From positions 2,914,001 through 2,978,000 of the forward strand of contig NZ_CP102830.1 of NCBI RefSeq assembly GCF_024730785.1: DNA of 64,000 nt, in the 5' to 3' direction. The position numbers and the translations under genes are program-made. Every line of letters starts with the position of its first letter. The first letter of the stretch is position 1. The notes under the pieces were generated by a model. The model made no database searches. It was not told the DNA's origin and saw nothing but the letters and a program-made list of their open reading frames with translations. This DNA is from Pseudomonas sp. LS44. GTDB lineage: Bacteria > Pseudomonadota > Gammaproteobacteria > Pseudomonadales > Pseudomonadaceae. Shown here one piece after another: positions 1-9,020 of this stretch.

Positions 1-114
1 CTCCTGACGGTGGGCGTCGATGCGCTGCGCATAGTCAGCGATGAATCCGGGCACCTGAACGCCCACCAGCAGCCCCAACGCGAATACCACCAGACGTAAA
101 TAACTGCGCAGCAT
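1..114 (-). CDS. DUF2937 family membrane protein (N-terminal part)
   Basis: The first 38 codons of a leftward gene that runs off the window. The product begins MLRSYLRLVVFALG with a hydrophobic segment at about residues 7-20, then VPGFIADYAQRIDAH, which I recognise as the start of the DUF2937 inner-membrane proteins of Pseudomonas. Two ATGs lie in tandem at 117 and 114; the one at 114 has the better spacing to the AGGAG just upstream. Function is not known. Only the N-terminus can be judged. Confidence 0.7.
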   Translation of the reverse strand, partial: MLRSYLRLVVFALGLLVGVQVPGFIADYAQRIDAHRQE

Positions 115-148
115 CATCACTCCTGTACCCGGCATCATGCCGGGGGAT

Positions 149-922
149 TCAAGTACGCCCGCGAGCGACGCATTCGCCGCGCCGCCACAAACTCCATTCG
201 CCGGGCTGGTACAGCGTCCAGCTTTCGTTGGCGGTCAGCGGTTCGGTAGCGATCACCGTCACTACATCGTTGGGCGTGGTTTCCGCCTGGAAGTCGACGA
301 TCACATCGACATCCTTCAGACGCGCCGGGCCAAACGGGGCACGCCGGGTGATCTGTGCCAGCTTGGTCGAGCAGAAGGCGAACAGCCAGTCGCCATTGCT
401 CAACAGGCAGTTGAAAACGCCCTTGCTGCGGTAACCGCTGCAGGCGTTGATCAGAATCGGTAAGAGAATTTCGACCGCCACCGGCTCGGGGAAGGCCGAG
501 CGCACCTGATTGAGCAGGTCGCAAAACGCCGCCTCGCTGTCGGTGTCGCCGACCGGTCGGTAGAAGGTCGGCATCGGCTGGAAATCGGCCAACTGGCCGT
601 TATGGGCGAAGCACCAGTTATGGCCCCACAGTTCGCGCACGAAGGGATGGGTATTGGCCAGGCAGACGCGCCCGACATTGGCCTGGCGGATGTGGCCAAT
701 CACCGTTTCGCTCTTGATCGGATAGCGTTGCACCAGCTTGGCGACTTCCGACTCGACGCTCGCCGCCGGCTCCTGAAACACCCGCAGCCCGCGTCCTTCG
801 TAAAAAGCGATGCCCCAGCCGTCGCGGTGCGGGCCAGTGCCGCCGCCGCGCTGCATCAGGCCGGTAAAGCTGAAGACGATATCGGTCGGCACGTTGGCGC
901 TCATGCCCAGCAATTCACACAT
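149..922 (-). CDS. Class II glutamine amidotransferase (YafJ type)
   Basis: A 257-residue protein starting MCELLGM. Cys2 would be the N-terminal nucleophile of a class II (Ntn) glutaminase domain once Met1 is removed. Other family marks are the RDGWGIAFY segment near residue 35, HIRQANVG near residue 77, NTHPF, and FAHNGQL near residue 105, which build the glutamine pocket. This matches the stand-alone glutaminase family of E. coli YafJ, whose acceptor substrate is not established. Length is normal for the family. It follows the DUF2937 gene on the other side of a 34-bp gap and is probably expressed on the same strand. Confidence 0.85.
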   Translation of the reverse strand: MCELLGMSANVPTDIVFSFTGLMQRGGGTGPHRDGWGIAFYEGRGLRVFQEPAASVESEVAKLVQRYPIKSETVIGHIRQANVGRVCLANTHPFVRELWGHNWCFAHNGQLADFQPMPTFYRPVGDTDSEAAFCDLLNQVRSAFPEPVAVEILLPILINACSGYRSKGVFNCLLSNGDWLFAFCSTKLAQITRRAPFGPARLKDVDVIVDFQAETTPNDVVTVIATEPLTANESWTLYQPGEWSLWRRGECVARGRT

Positions 923-1027
923 GATTCAGAGTTCTCGCTGCAAAGCGGTGCATAACAGGTCGGCTTGCCGGGTCAGGCGTGGACGATGCATGACGGCCCG
1001 GCTCCATGCGGCACGGGAAGTCGCTGA

Positions 1028-1510
1028 CTAGAGCCGTGGCTCGATGCGCAAGCGCCGGTCACCGTTGCGATCGATGCGCGTGTCGGCCTGCGGCTCTGCC
1101 TGACGAGCCAGCACTTCACGCATCGTAGGCTCGTCTTCGGCCGCTACCACCGGTGTTTTGGCCGCAAAGCGATTTTGCCACCAGCGCTCCAGCGGCCAGC
1201 GCAGAGCCACTAGGAGCAGATAAACGATCAACCCGATGATGGTGTAGATGGCCAGGTCGGCGACCGCATGCCAGGCGTTGTTGCCGACCTTGAACAGCAG
1301 ATCCAGGGCCGTCACCGCGATGGCCGGAGCGAACAGATCCTTGCCCGGGTCGACGATGGTCGGCGCAAACAGCCACACGGCAACCAACACCCGCAGTGGC
1401 TCGCGCAGGTAACGCCACATCCAGTTGGTCAGACGGCACCACACCAACAGACAACCCAGCGCGGCGATGGCGTAGGCGGCCCAGGCAAGCAGATAGTCGT
1501 TCTCGATCAT
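1028..1510 (-). CDS. Conserved inner-membrane protein, unknown function
   Basis: A 160-residue protein with about three hydrophobic helices (near residues 6-24, 38-60 and 85-108) followed by a polar, charged C-terminal tail of about 50 residues ending in RLRIEPRL. The start at 1510 (MIENDY) is chosen because the upstream in-frame extension is polar and lies in the spacer to the divergent ptrB gene. I recognise the general type as a Pseudomonas hypothetical but no functional domain. It is transcribed away from ptrB, with about 100 bp between the two starts. Confidence 0.65.
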   Translation of the reverse strand: MIENDYLLAWAAYAIAALGCLLVWCRLTNWMWRYLREPLRVLVAVWLFAPTIVDPGKDLFAPAIAVTALDLLFKVGNNAWHAVADLAIYTIIGLIVYLLLVALRWPLERWWQNRFAAKTPVVAAEDEPTMREVLARQAEPQADTRIDRNGDRRLRIEPRL

Positions 1511-1609
1511 GGAGTTCGTGGCAGGGCTGGCGAAGGGGCGCTTATCATAACGGCTTTTCGCCGCCCCGGCGCGTTTGCCGTCGGTCGCCCCGCTACCCTG
1601 GAGAAGCCC

Positions 1610-3640
1610 ATGCCCCAAGCCCCCGTCGCCCGAATCGAAGCCGGCACCGACCCCTACCGCTGGCTGGAAAATCGCGATGCCGACGAGGTAATGGAGCATC
1701 TCCAAGCAGAAAACGCCTATCTCGAGGCCGAGCTTGCCGAGCAGGCCGCGCTGCGCGAACAGCTGTTCCAGGAGATCAAGGCACGCATCCGCGAGACCGA
1801 CCTGTCGCTACCCACGCCCTGGGGGCCGTGGTTGTACTACACACGCACCACCGCCGGTGACGAGTACCCGCGGCACTACCGCTGCCCACGACCGGCGGAC
1901 AACTCGCTGGTGGTGGACGAAAGCGCCGAAGACTTGCTTCTCGATCCCAATGCGTTGGCCGCTGGCGGCTATCTGGCTCTTGGCGCATTCGACATCAGCC
2001 CCGACCACGGCAAGCTCGCCTATAGCCTGGATACCAGCGGCGACGAGGTATATCAGCTGTTCGTCAAAGACCTCACCAGCGGCGCCGTGAGCGCCCTGCC
2101 CTTCGACGACTGCGACGGCAGCATGACCTGGGCCAACGACAGCCAGACGTTGTTCTTCGCCACCCTCGACGACACCCATCGACCGCATCAGCTGTACCGC
2201 CATTGCCTGGGCGAGGCGGGCGCCGAAGAGGTGTTCCACGAAACCGACGGGCGCTTCTTCCTGAGCTGCCACCGCGCCAGCTCCGAGCGGCAGCTGATCA
2301 TCCAGCTCGGCAGCAAGACCACCAGCGAGGTCTGGATTCTGGACGCCGATCAGCCGCGCGGTGCATTCCGGTGCCTGGCGCCACGCGAAGAAGGTCACGA
2401 GTACTACGCCGACCACGGCCAGCTGGACGGTGTTTGGACCTGGCTGATCCGCAGCAACCAGAGCGGCATCAACTTCGCCCTCTACGCCGCGCCCGAGCAG
2501 GCACCACAACGCGCGCAGTGGCGCGAGCTGATCGCCCATGACCCCGCGGTGATGCTTGAGGACCTCAGCCTCAACCAACAGGCGATCGTCCTCAGCCTGC
2601 GCGAAGGCGGCTTGCCGATCATCGAGGTGCGCGCCCGCGGCCAGGCGCCGACCCGCGTACAGCTGCCGGATGCGGCGTACAGCCTACATGTGCAGGACAA
2701 CCTGGAGTTCGCCAGCCCGGTGATGCGCCTGCGCTACGAGGCGTTGAATCGCCCGGCGCAGATCCGTCAGCTGGATCTCGCCAGCGGCGAACAGAAAGTC
2801 CTCAAGGAAACCCCGGTGGAAGGCCCGTTCGATGCCGACGCCTATGAAAGCCGGCGCCTGTGGGCCACGGCGGCCGACGGCACGCAAGTACCGATCAGCT
2901 TGGTGGCTCGCCGCGCAACGCTCACCGCCGGCGCACCGGCGCCGCTCTATCTGTATGGCTACGGCGCCTATGGGGCGAGCCTCGACCCGTGGTTCTCGCA
3001 TGCGCGCCTGAGTCTGCTGGAGCGCGGTTTCATCTTCGCCATCGCCCATGTGCGTGGCGGCGGTGAACTCGGCGAAGCGTGGTACCGCGCCGGCAAACTG
3101 GAGCACAAGCAGAACACCTTCGGCGACTTCATCGCCTGTGCCGAGCACCTACTCGCAGGCGGCTACACGCGCGCCGAGCAACTGGCGATCAGCGGCGGCA
3201 GCGCCGGCGGATTGCTGATCGGCGCGGTGCTCAACCAGCGTCCACAGCTGTTCGCCGCCGCCATCGCCGATGTGCCGTTCGTCGATGTGCTCAACACCAT
3301 GCAGAATCCCGATCTGCCGCTGACCGTCACCGAATACGACGAATGGGGTGACCCGCACGAGCCCGAGGTGTATGCGCGGATCAAGGCCTATGCGCCCTAT
3401 GAGAATGTCAGCGCCCAGGCGTACCCGGCAATCCTCGCGGTGGCCGGCTACAACGACAGCCGCGTGCAATATTGGGAAGCGGCGAAATGGGTCGCCAAGC
3501 TGCGCGCCAGCAAGACCGACGACCATCTGCTGCTGCTCAAAACCGATCTGGACGCCGGCCATGGCGGCATGAGTGGACGCTATCAGGCGCTCAAGGACGT
3601 GGCGCTGGAATACGCCTTCCTGCTCAAGGTGTTGCGCTGA
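1610..3640 (+). CDS. ptrB: Oligopeptidase B (S9A prolyl oligopeptidase family)
   Basis: A 676-residue cytoplasmic serine peptidase that cuts short peptides after Arg or Lys. The N-terminal part (to about residue 400) is the seven-bladed propeller that keeps large substrates out. The C-terminal alpha/beta hydrolase domain carries GGSAGG with nucleophile Ser531, Asp616 in GYNDSRV and His651 in AGHGGMSGR. HVRGGGE near residue 480 is the usual oxyanion-side motif. The start at 1610 (MPQAPVAR) has GGAG about 7 bases upstream and gives the normal family length; the longer in-frame extension back to 1268 overlaps the divergent gene and is rejected. Confidence 0.93.
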   Translation: MPQAPVARIEAGTDPYRWLENRDADEVMEHLQAENAYLEAELAEQAALREQLFQEIKARIRETDLSLPTPWGPWLYYTRTTAGDEYPRHYRCPRPADNSLVVDESAEDLLLDPNALAAGGYLALGAFDISPDHGKLAYSLDTSGDEVYQLFVKDLTSGAVSALPFDDCDGSMTWANDSQTLFFATLDDTHRPHQLYRHCLGEAGAEEVFHETDGRFFLSCHRASSERQLIIQLGSKTTSEVWILDADQPRGAFRCLAPREEGHEYYADHGQLDGVWTWLIRSNQSGINFALYAAPEQAPQRAQWRELIAHDPAVMLEDLSLNQQAIVLSLREGGLPIIEVRARGQAPTRVQLPDAAYSLHVQDNLEFASPVMRLRYEALNRPAQIRQLDLASGEQKVLKETPVEGPFDADAYESRRLWATAADGTQVPISLVARRATLTAGAPAPLYLYGYGAYGASLDPWFSHARLSLLERGFIFAIAHVRGGGELGEAWYRAGKLEHKQNTFGDFIACAEHLLAGGYTRAEQLAISGGSAGGLLIGAVLNQRPQLFAAAIADVPFVDVLNTMQNPDLPLTVTEYDEWGDPHEPEVYARIKAYAPYENVSAQAYPAILAVAGYNDSRVQYWEAAKWVAKLRASKTDDHLLLLKTDLDAGHGGMSGRYQALKDVALEYAFLLKVLR

Positions 3641-3654
3641 GGCGGAGGCGTGAA

Positions 3655-3675
3655 CCCCGGATGCATCCGGGCTAC
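3655..3675. repeat. Short palindrome (CCGGATGCATCCGG type)
   Basis: The sequence CCGGATGCATCCGGGCTAC lies between two convergent genes (ptrB and the Pro-rich secreted protein). The same core, with longer arms, recurs at 39427-39487. It may also serve as a transcription-stopping hairpin, although no U-tract follows. Confidence 0.5.
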
Positions 3676-3684
3676 CGCAATCTG

Positions 3685-4032
3685 CTACTCCTCAAGCTCC
3701 TGACGCGACCCGGCCGGCTGCTCGGCCGGGCGTTCCGGCTCGTTGCCCTGGAAGTTGCGCTGGCGCTGCTCCTGCAACAGCGGCAAATCCTGATCCCTGG
3801 ACGGCGACGGCACCGCCTGCGGCGGTCGGATGTCTCCGTTATTGAGCAGCGGCGGCTGGCGCGGCGACACGCTCGGCACGTCGTGCGGCACGACCTGCTG
3901 ATAGGGTGTGGGCGTTGGTGTGCCAGGGGCTCCCGCGGGGGCGGCGCTGGGCATCTGCAGCAGTGGCCCGGCGGCCAGCGCGGTGCCGACGGCTAAACCA
4001 GTCAACGCCAGGATCATGAGGAAGGTGCGCAT
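3685..4032 (-). CDS. Small secreted proline-rich protein
   Basis: A 115-residue protein with a Sec signal peptide (residues 1-20, hydrophobic core LMILALTGLAVGTALA, cleavage likely after ALA-A). The mature part is rich in Pro, Gln and Ala (TPTPY, PPLLNN, RPAEQPAG) and looks disordered, with no cysteines. GGAGG stands six bases before the ATG. It has no recognisable catalytic domain; a periplasmic location is inferred from the signal peptide. Confidence 0.7.
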   Translation of the reverse strand: MRTFLMILALTGLAVGTALAAGPLLQMPSAAPAGAPGTPTPTPYQQVVPHDVPSVSPRQPPLLNNGDIRPPQAVPSPSRDQDLPLLQEQRQRNFQGNEPERPAEQPAGSRQELEE

Positions 4033-4154
4033 CTTCGGCCTCCGTGAGTCAGCATCCCTGCGATGAATAGCCGCCCGCGCCGTGCGGGTGTGCTCAGGTT
4101 AGACTACGCCGCCAGCCGCCACAGCGCGCCTCCTTCCTTCGTTACGAGACCACC

Positions 4155-4844
4155 ATGAAGCAACGCTTTGTCCTGCTCGACACCGCCCCGATTCCCAACG
4201 ACGGCGGGGCGCTGTGCCTGTTCGAGTACGGCCCGGATTTCGTCATCAAAATCCAGGGCGGCGACGGCGGCCAATTGATGAACACCCGCATGCATGGTTC
4301 GGAAGACGCCTTGGCGGCGCTGCCCTGCCAGCGCATCGCCGCGCGCCCGCAGCCCCGGGTGCTGATCGGCGGGCTGGGCATGGGCTTCACCCTCGCCTCG
4401 GCGCTCAAGCATCTGGGCGCCGAGGCCAGCGTGGTAGTCGCCGAGTTGGTGCCTGGGGTGATCGAGTGGAATCGCGGCGCGCTCGGCGCCAAGGCTGGCC
4501 GCCCGCTCGACGATCCGCGTGCCGACGTCCGCTGCACCGATGTCGCCGAGGTGTTGCGCGCCGAGCCGCACGGCTTCGATGCGATCATGCTGGATGTCGA
4601 CAACGGCCCGGAAGGCTTGACCCAACACAGCAACGACTGGCTGTATTCCGCGCAAGGCCTGCAGGCCTGCAAACAGGCGCTCCGCCCGCGCGGGCTGCTG
4701 GCCGTCTGGTCGGCCAGCGCCGAACGCGGGTTTTCCGAGCGCTTGCGCAAAGCGGGGTTCAAAGCCGAAGAGCATCAGGTGTATGCCCACGGCAATCGCG
4801 GCACCCGCCACACCATCTGGATCGCCGAGAAATCCGAGGCCTGA
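4155..4844 (+). CDS. Spermidine synthase-like methyltransferase-fold protein
   Basis: A 229-residue protein with a Rossmann-type SAM/dcSAM fold. LIGGLGMGFTL near residues 71-81 is the nucleotide-binding motif I, VVVAELVPGVIEWN near 97-110 is motif II with the acidic Glu, and DAIMLDVDNGPEG near 140-152 carries the Asp that in polyamine synthases contacts the amine. It lacks the N-terminal beta-strand domain of true SpeE, so it belongs to the shortened spermidine-synthase-like group whose substrate is unknown. It stands alone on the + strand, ahead of the HNH gene. Confidence 0.75.
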   Translation: MKQRFVLLDTAPIPNDGGALCLFEYGPDFVIKIQGGDGGQLMNTRMHGSEDALAALPCQRIAARPQPRVLIGGLGMGFTLASALKHLGAEASVVVAELVPGVIEWNRGALGAKAGRPLDDPRADVRCTDVAEVLRAEPHGFDAIMLDVDNGPEGLTQHSNDWLYSAQGLQACKQALRPRGLLAVWSASAERGFSERLRKAGFKAEEHQVYAHGNRGTRHTIWIAEKSEA

Positions 4845-4911
4845 ACAGCCGCCAAGGAAATCGCCACGGCGCTAAACTCATTACAGAAACACCACTTTCA
4901 GAGTGATACCC

Positions 4912-5277
4912 ATGAGTTCCAACACCTCCAACCGCTCGTCCAACCACAGCCTCGCCGAGGCCCAGCGCCGCCGCGAGGAAGGCTACCGCGAGAAAGCCCT
5001 GAAGATGTACCCGTGGGTGTGCGGCCGTTGCGCCCGCGAGTTTTCCGGTAAAGGCTTGAGCGAGCTGACCGTGCATCACCGCGACCACAACCACGACAAC
5101 AACCCGCAAGACGGCTCGAACTGGGAGCTGCTGTGCCTGTACTGCCATGACAACGAGCACTCGCGCTACACCGACCAGCAGTACTTTGCCGAGAGCTCGA
5201 CCGCCACCCCGCAAGCGGCCAAGACCACCTACAAAGCGCTCGGTGCCTTGGCTGACCTCCTCAAGGACAAAGGCTGA
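4912..5277 (+). CDS. yajD: YajD-type HNH nuclease
   Basis: A 121-residue protein with a CxxC (CGRC near residue 40), the HNH core HHRDHNHDNN near residue 60 and a second CxxC (CLYCHDNEH near residue 80). This is a zinc-bound HNH fold as in E. coli YajD. The basic N-terminus (EAQRRREEGYREKALK) could contact DNA. The ATG at 4912 is preferred to an in-frame GTG three codons upstream. The biological role of YajD is unknown. Confidence 0.85.
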   Translation: MSSNTSNRSSNHSLAEAQRRREEGYREKALKMYPWVCGRCAREFSGKGLSELTVHHRDHNHDNNPQDGSNWELLCLYCHDNEHSRYTDQQYFAESSTATPQAAKTTYKALGALADLLKDKG

Positions 5278-5336
5278 ACGCCTGCGCGCGAGCGTGGTCA
5301 GTGATTAAGCACTGAGCATCCTTCGGAGACAGCATC

Positions 5337-5642
5337 ATGATCGAGCCCGTCAAGCCAAGCCGCCTGAACGCCACTTCGCTGCCTCAATCGCAGAATGTGC
5401 AAGGCTGGGAGCGCTGCGCCTCACTGGGCGGCGGCGCCTTGCTGATCGGCAAAGGCCTGCGCCGCGGCGGCGTACTGGGGCTGATTGAAATCACCATCGG
5501 TGGCGTGACCCTGGCCCGCGGGGTTAGCGGTCAATGCCCGGCCAAGCGCTTTCTGGCGGAAACCCGCGCCGAGCTGGCGCAGATTCGCGATGAGCTCGAA
5601 ATCGCCGCGCGGCGCCTGAGCGAGCTGCAGGCCAAACCTTGA
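5337..5642 (+). CDS. DUF2892-type small membrane protein
   Basis: A 101-residue protein: a polar N-terminus, a glycine-rich hydrophobic stretch at about residues 28-62 (GGGALLIGKGL, LGLIEITIGGVTLARG) and a charged C-terminal helix with coiled-coil character (AELAQIRDELEIAARRLSELQ). The glycine-rich helical hairpin resembles the DUF2892 domain found at the C-terminus of YgaP. GGAGA lies before the ATG. No function is assigned. Confidence 0.6.
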   Translation: MIEPVKPSRLNATSLPQSQNVQGWERCASLGGGALLIGKGLRRGGVLGLIEITIGGVTLARGVSGQCPAKRFLAETRAELAQIRDELEIAARRLSELQAKP

Positions 5643-5654
5643 AGTGACCTCTGC

Positions 5655-6884
5655 TCAACGCAGCAGAGGCGTATCCAGCACCTTGGAAGGGCCGCCGATC
5701 AGGTCTTCGCTGATCTCGATGAAGTCCTTGGTGCTGACCGTATCCAGACGCATCAAGCCGCGCGCGACATCGTCGAGTGAATAACGCTTGTCGCTACCCT
5801 TGCGGATTTCCTTATCCAACTCCTGCAGCAGCAATACCGCTCGCGCCGTGACCGGGCCGCTGGCGTGCTCACCGCGCAGGCTGCTGACTTTGCGACTCCA
5901 CTTGCTGAGTTTGCTGCGTATCGCCTGATAGCGCCCTTCGCTCATGCCGCCGGAGCGGCGCACCAATTCGATCGCGTAGTACTCGGCCAGGCCCTCGCTG
6001 ATCCAGTCGCTACGGTCGGTATCGCTGATCCGGCTGAACACGTGGACCAGCTCATGCACCAGCGAACTGGTGCCGTTCTCGCTGACCAGCGGGCGCTCGG
6101 CATGCATGAACAAGGAGTTCGGTGCCGACAAGCCACCGCGCCACATCGGGTCGCCAGCGCCAACCACCAGGAGTTTCTGCGGATCACGCGGGAACACCGC
6201 CTGCACCTGCGGCCAGACGAAAGTCAGCATGGTCAGCACGTCCATACGCCGCATGCCCTCGCCCATCGGTGCGGCGACCGTGACGTCGGTTTCGCCCAGC
6301 TTGGTGCGCCGCGTGCCGATCTGCCCGGCCAGCATCCAGCCAGTCGGCCGATCGAACAGGCGTGAGGCGTTATCGATACGGAAGCGGTTCTTGCCGATCC
6401 GCGGCCAACCAGTTTCCACGCTTGTCCAGCCGGTCGGCAATTCGAATTGCAGGCGCGAGACCAGCTCGGTGCCGTCGCGCTGTTTCAGTTGCCCGCTGGG
6501 GACCAGATCGTCGCCGCGGAACAGCGCCCAATCCTTGGTCATCCGCGCATCGAAACTGCCGGATTTGCGCGGATGACTGATGCGCACTCGATAGCTGAGG
6601 CTGCTCTTGCCTTTAGCGGGCTGCCAGATGCCGCGATCAGCCTCGACCTGCCATTGGCCATCGGTCTTGAAATCGCTGTAGTAGCCCTGCTCGCCCAGCT
6701 CGAAACTCAGGCTGTGTACGGCCTGGCCATCTTCCAAGGTCAGGCGCACCTCGGCCTGATCGCTCTCGGGGAGGAAGCGGACCAGGTAATCCAGGTCCAC
6801 TTTCTTTGCTGCCCAGGCCGGCAGGCTCAGCGCCAGTAGCGCGACGGACCAGCTCAGGCGTAATGACAACAGGCGTAATGACAC
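5655..6884 (-). CDS. Secreted gluzincin metallopeptidase (M61-like)
   Basis: A 409-residue protein with a signal peptide (cleavage likely after PAWA-A near residue 25), an all-beta N-terminal half, and a C-terminal zinc protease domain. HELVH near residue 278 supplies two histidines and the catalytic Glu, and EGLAEYYA about 25 residues later supplies the third ligand, the gluzincin pattern. The general build (beta domain then thermolysin-like domain) resembles M61 glycyl aminopeptidases, but the PDZ domain is missing. The start is GTG at 6884, set by AAGGAGT about eight bases upstream. A periplasmic location and protease activity are inferred from the motifs. Confidence 0.75.
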   Translation of the reverse strand: MSLRLLSLRLSWSVALLALSLPAWAAKKVDLDYLVRFLPESDQAEVRLTLEDGQAVHSLSFELGEQGYYSDFKTDGQWQVEADRGIWQPAKGKSSLSYRVRISHPRKSGSFDARMTKDWALFRGDDLVPSGQLKQRDGTELVSRLQFELPTGWTSVETGWPRIGKNRFRIDNASRLFDRPTGWMLAGQIGTRRTKLGETDVTVAAPMGEGMRRMDVLTMLTFVWPQVQAVFPRDPQKLLVVGAGDPMWRGGLSAPNSLFMHAERPLVSENGTSSLVHELVHVFSRISDTDRSDWISEGLAEYYAIELVRRSGGMSEGRYQAIRSKLSKWSRKVSSLRGEHASGPVTARAVLLLQELDKEIRKGSDKRYSLDDVARGLMRLDTVSTKDFIEISEDLIGGPSKVLDTPLLR

Positions 6885-6951
6885 GATGAATACTCCTTGG
6901 CGAAACCGATCCCAACTACCACGCCCGCAGGCCAGCGGGACAACGCACAGG

Positions 6952-7401
6952 TTAGCCGGCGCGGAAGATCATGTAGTCCTCCCAGTCATCCTCAGCGACT
7001 TTGGTTTCGCTGAGCATGTTGCCGGCCTGGGAGATACCGGCGTTGTGCACGGCCTGCGGGTCGCCGCAGACCAGCGGGTGCCAGGGCGGCAGATCCAGCC
7101 CTTCGGCGACCAATCGATAGCCGCACGTCGGCGGCAGCCAGCGAAAATCCTCGGCCTTGCCCGGGGTGAGCTGGATGCAATCGGGCACAGATTTACGGCG
7201 GTTTTCGTAATCGCTGCAACGGCAGGTGTTGAGGTCCAGCAGTTTGCAGGCGATCCGCGTGTAATAGACGCTGCCGTCGTCCTCGTCTTCGAGTTTCTGC
7301 AGGCAGCACAAACCGCAACCGTCGCACAGCGACTCCCACTCCTGCTGATCCAGCTCGGCGAGGGTTTTGCGTTTCCAGAACGGTTCGACTTTGGCGGCCA
7401 T
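6952..7401 (-). CDS. ycgN: YcgN family cysteine-cluster protein (UPF0260)
   Basis: A 149-residue cytoplasmic protein with the family's cysteine array: CDGCGLCC near residue 27, then [14 protein letters not shown] near residue 52, C near 75 and CGY near 93. The Cys pattern suggests zinc or Fe-S binding. The start at 7401 (MAAKVEPFW) gives the usual length. In enterobacteria ycgN is close to ycgL; here they are about 1.3 kb apart with a dehydrogenase gene between. Function is unknown. Confidence 0.9.
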   Translation of the reverse strand: MAAKVEPFWKRKTLAELDQQEWESLCDGCGLCCLQKLEDEDDGSVYYTRIACKLLDLNTCRCSDYENRRKSVPDCIQLTPGKAEDFRWLPPTCGYRLVAEGLDLPPWHPLVCGDPQAVHNAGISQAGNMLSETKVAEDDWEDYMIFRAG

Positions 7402-7519
7402 GGCAATTGAAGGGCAGGAAGTAAAAAGGGCCGGCAGTCTAGCGCCGCACCGCCAGCCGGCCAAGGCTGGCACGCCGAATGGCTTTATCTGCGAATGAAG
7501 ACAACTCTGCGCTTGCCCC

Positions 7520-7542
7520 ATCGCGAATGAATTCGCTCCTAC
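7520..7542. repeat. Single REP unit
   Basis: One REP half-palindrome reading ATCGCGAATGAATTCGCTCC followed by TAC, in the gap between ycgN and the downstream dehydrogenase. It is the same family as the paired REPs at 26722, 28279 and 32193. Confidence 0.7.
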
Positions 7543-7584
7543 ACCGGCGTAGCTCGTAGCATCAGCCGGGGCCGACTATCCAAT

Positions 7585-8517
7585 TCAATAGCCGCGGGCG
7601 AAATCCACTGCGCCACGCAGCTCGGTGCCGGCTCGATAGCGCGCGAGGTTGTCGAGAAACAGCTGGGCCATCAAGCGTGGCTGCGTCGGCGCCGAACTGT
7701 GTCCGGTCAGCAGCAGGCCGTAGGCGGTCCAGAACGGATGGCGCGGCGGCAGCGGCTCCTGGCGGCAGACGTCGATGATCGCGCCGGTCAGGTAGCCCTC
7801 GCGCAACGCCATTACCAGATCGGCATCCACCACCGCCGCGCCGCGGCCGACGTTGATGAACAGCGCATTGGGCTGGAAGCGCGAGAACAACCCGGCGTCG
7901 AAGACATCTTGGGTGTGGGGCGTGTCCGGCAACAGATTGATCACGTAATCGGCCTCACCGACCAAGCGCGGCAAATCCGCCATGCCGCCCACTTCACGGA
8001 ACGGCGCCAGCTCGCGTGAGCTGCTGGCGATGCCGGTCAGCTCGATGCCAAACGGGGCGAGAAACTGTGCGACGCTCAAGCCAATATCGCCGCAGCCGAC
8101 GATCAGCACCCGCCGGCCGGCCAGGCTATGCGGCGGGCGACTGTCCCAGTGCCGCTCAACCTGGCTGGCCAGGCGCGCCAGCACATCGCGCTCGTGATTG
8201 AGGATGTAGGTCAGCAGGTATTCGGCCATCACCTGGCCGAAGATACCCACCGCGCGGGTCAAGCGGTAGTCACGCGGCAGGCTATCCGCCAGTAGCGGGG
8301 CAACGCCGGCCCAGGTGGATTGCAGCCACTGCGGCGTCTGGCCGCGGCGCAATACGTGGGCGATCAGGTCGGGCTGGCCCAGCCAGATGGGGCAATCGCC
8401 GGCCCAATGGGCCAACTCGGCGGGATCGGCGCTGGCATGAATCAGCAAGCCCGGCTCGCCGGCGGCGAGCAATTCGGCGTACAGGGCGTGGTCTTTCTCA
8501 GCAATCAGGACGTGCAT
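7585..8517 (-). CDS. D-2-hydroxyacid dehydrogenase (glyoxylate/hydroxypyruvate reductase A-like)
   Basis: A 310-residue NAD(P)H-dependent dehydrogenase of the GhrA branch. GCGDIG near residue 145 is the Rossmann glycine motif. VGRGAAVVDADL near 225 carries the substrate Arg region, IIDVCRQEPLP near 252 gives the catalytic Glu, and TGHSSAPT near 279 the catalytic His. Members reduce glyoxylate or hydroxypyruvate; the substrate here is not fixed. The ATG at 8517 (MHVLIAEKD) is the family start; the 12-residue upstream extension is rejected. Confidence 0.85.
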   Translation of the reverse strand: MHVLIAEKDHALYAELLAAGEPGLLIHASADPAELAHWAGDCPIWLGQPDLIAHVLRRGQTPQWLQSTWAGVAPLLADSLPRDYRLTRAVGIFGQVMAEYLLTYILNHERDVLARLASQVERHWDSRPPHSLAGRRVLIVGCGDIGLSVAQFLAPFGIELTGIASSSRELAPFREVGGMADLPRLVGEADYVINLLPDTPHTQDVFDAGLFSRFQPNALFINVGRGAAVVDADLVMALREGYLTGAIIDVCRQEPLPPRHPFWTAYGLLLTGHSSAPTQPRLMAQLFLDNLARYRAGTELRGAVDFARGY

Positions 8518-8726
8518 GACAAACCTTCGGAACGACACTGGTCTGGCCGCCAATCAGGACGGCCAGTCCGCAAACAAATGATGATGAACCTGTTCAGGCG
8601 CTCGCCGGCCAAGGGCTGACGAGGGGATAACGCGGAGTCACAGGCAACAACGGGCAAATGGTTTCACTAGCCGCGCGAGCGCTGGTCGCAGTCGCGCGGT
8701 GACAAGCGGAGTTATATCTAACGGAG

Positions 8727-9020
8727 CTACATCGGATCGTTGCGGCGCAGCAGCTCGTCCGGCAGATGCTCGATGTACTCGTCTTCCGGCGGCGGCATCT
8801 GCAGATGGAAACCCTGCTTGTCGAGGTTTTCCAGGACCAGGTTGATGTCCTCGCGCGCCAGCTTGCGCTCCGGGGTCAGCACCATGTCGAAGGCCAGCTG
8901 TGGCGTGCCAAACGCGGCCAGCAGGCCCTCAGGCACCTTACTCAAGGCATCGGCGCGCAGCACATACAGATACATCTCGCGCTTGCGGGTACTTCTATAG
9001 ATGGAGCAGATACGTTTCAT
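8727..9020 (-). CDS. ycgL: YcgL domain protein
   Basis: A 97-residue protein with the YcgL signature: [10 protein letters not shown] at the start, EMYLYV near residue 15, [12 protein letters not shown] near 48 and the acidic tail [12 protein letters not shown]. The ATG overlaps the rnd stop by four bases, so it is translationally coupled to rnd. The molecular role of YcgL is unsettled; the conserved pairing with rnd in pseudomonads hints at RNA metabolism. Confidence 0.92.
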   Translation of the reverse strand: MKRICSIYRSTRKREMYLYVLRADALSKVPEGLLAAFGTPQLAFDMVLTPERKLAREDINLVLENLDKQGFHLQMPPPEDEYIEHLPDELLRRNDPM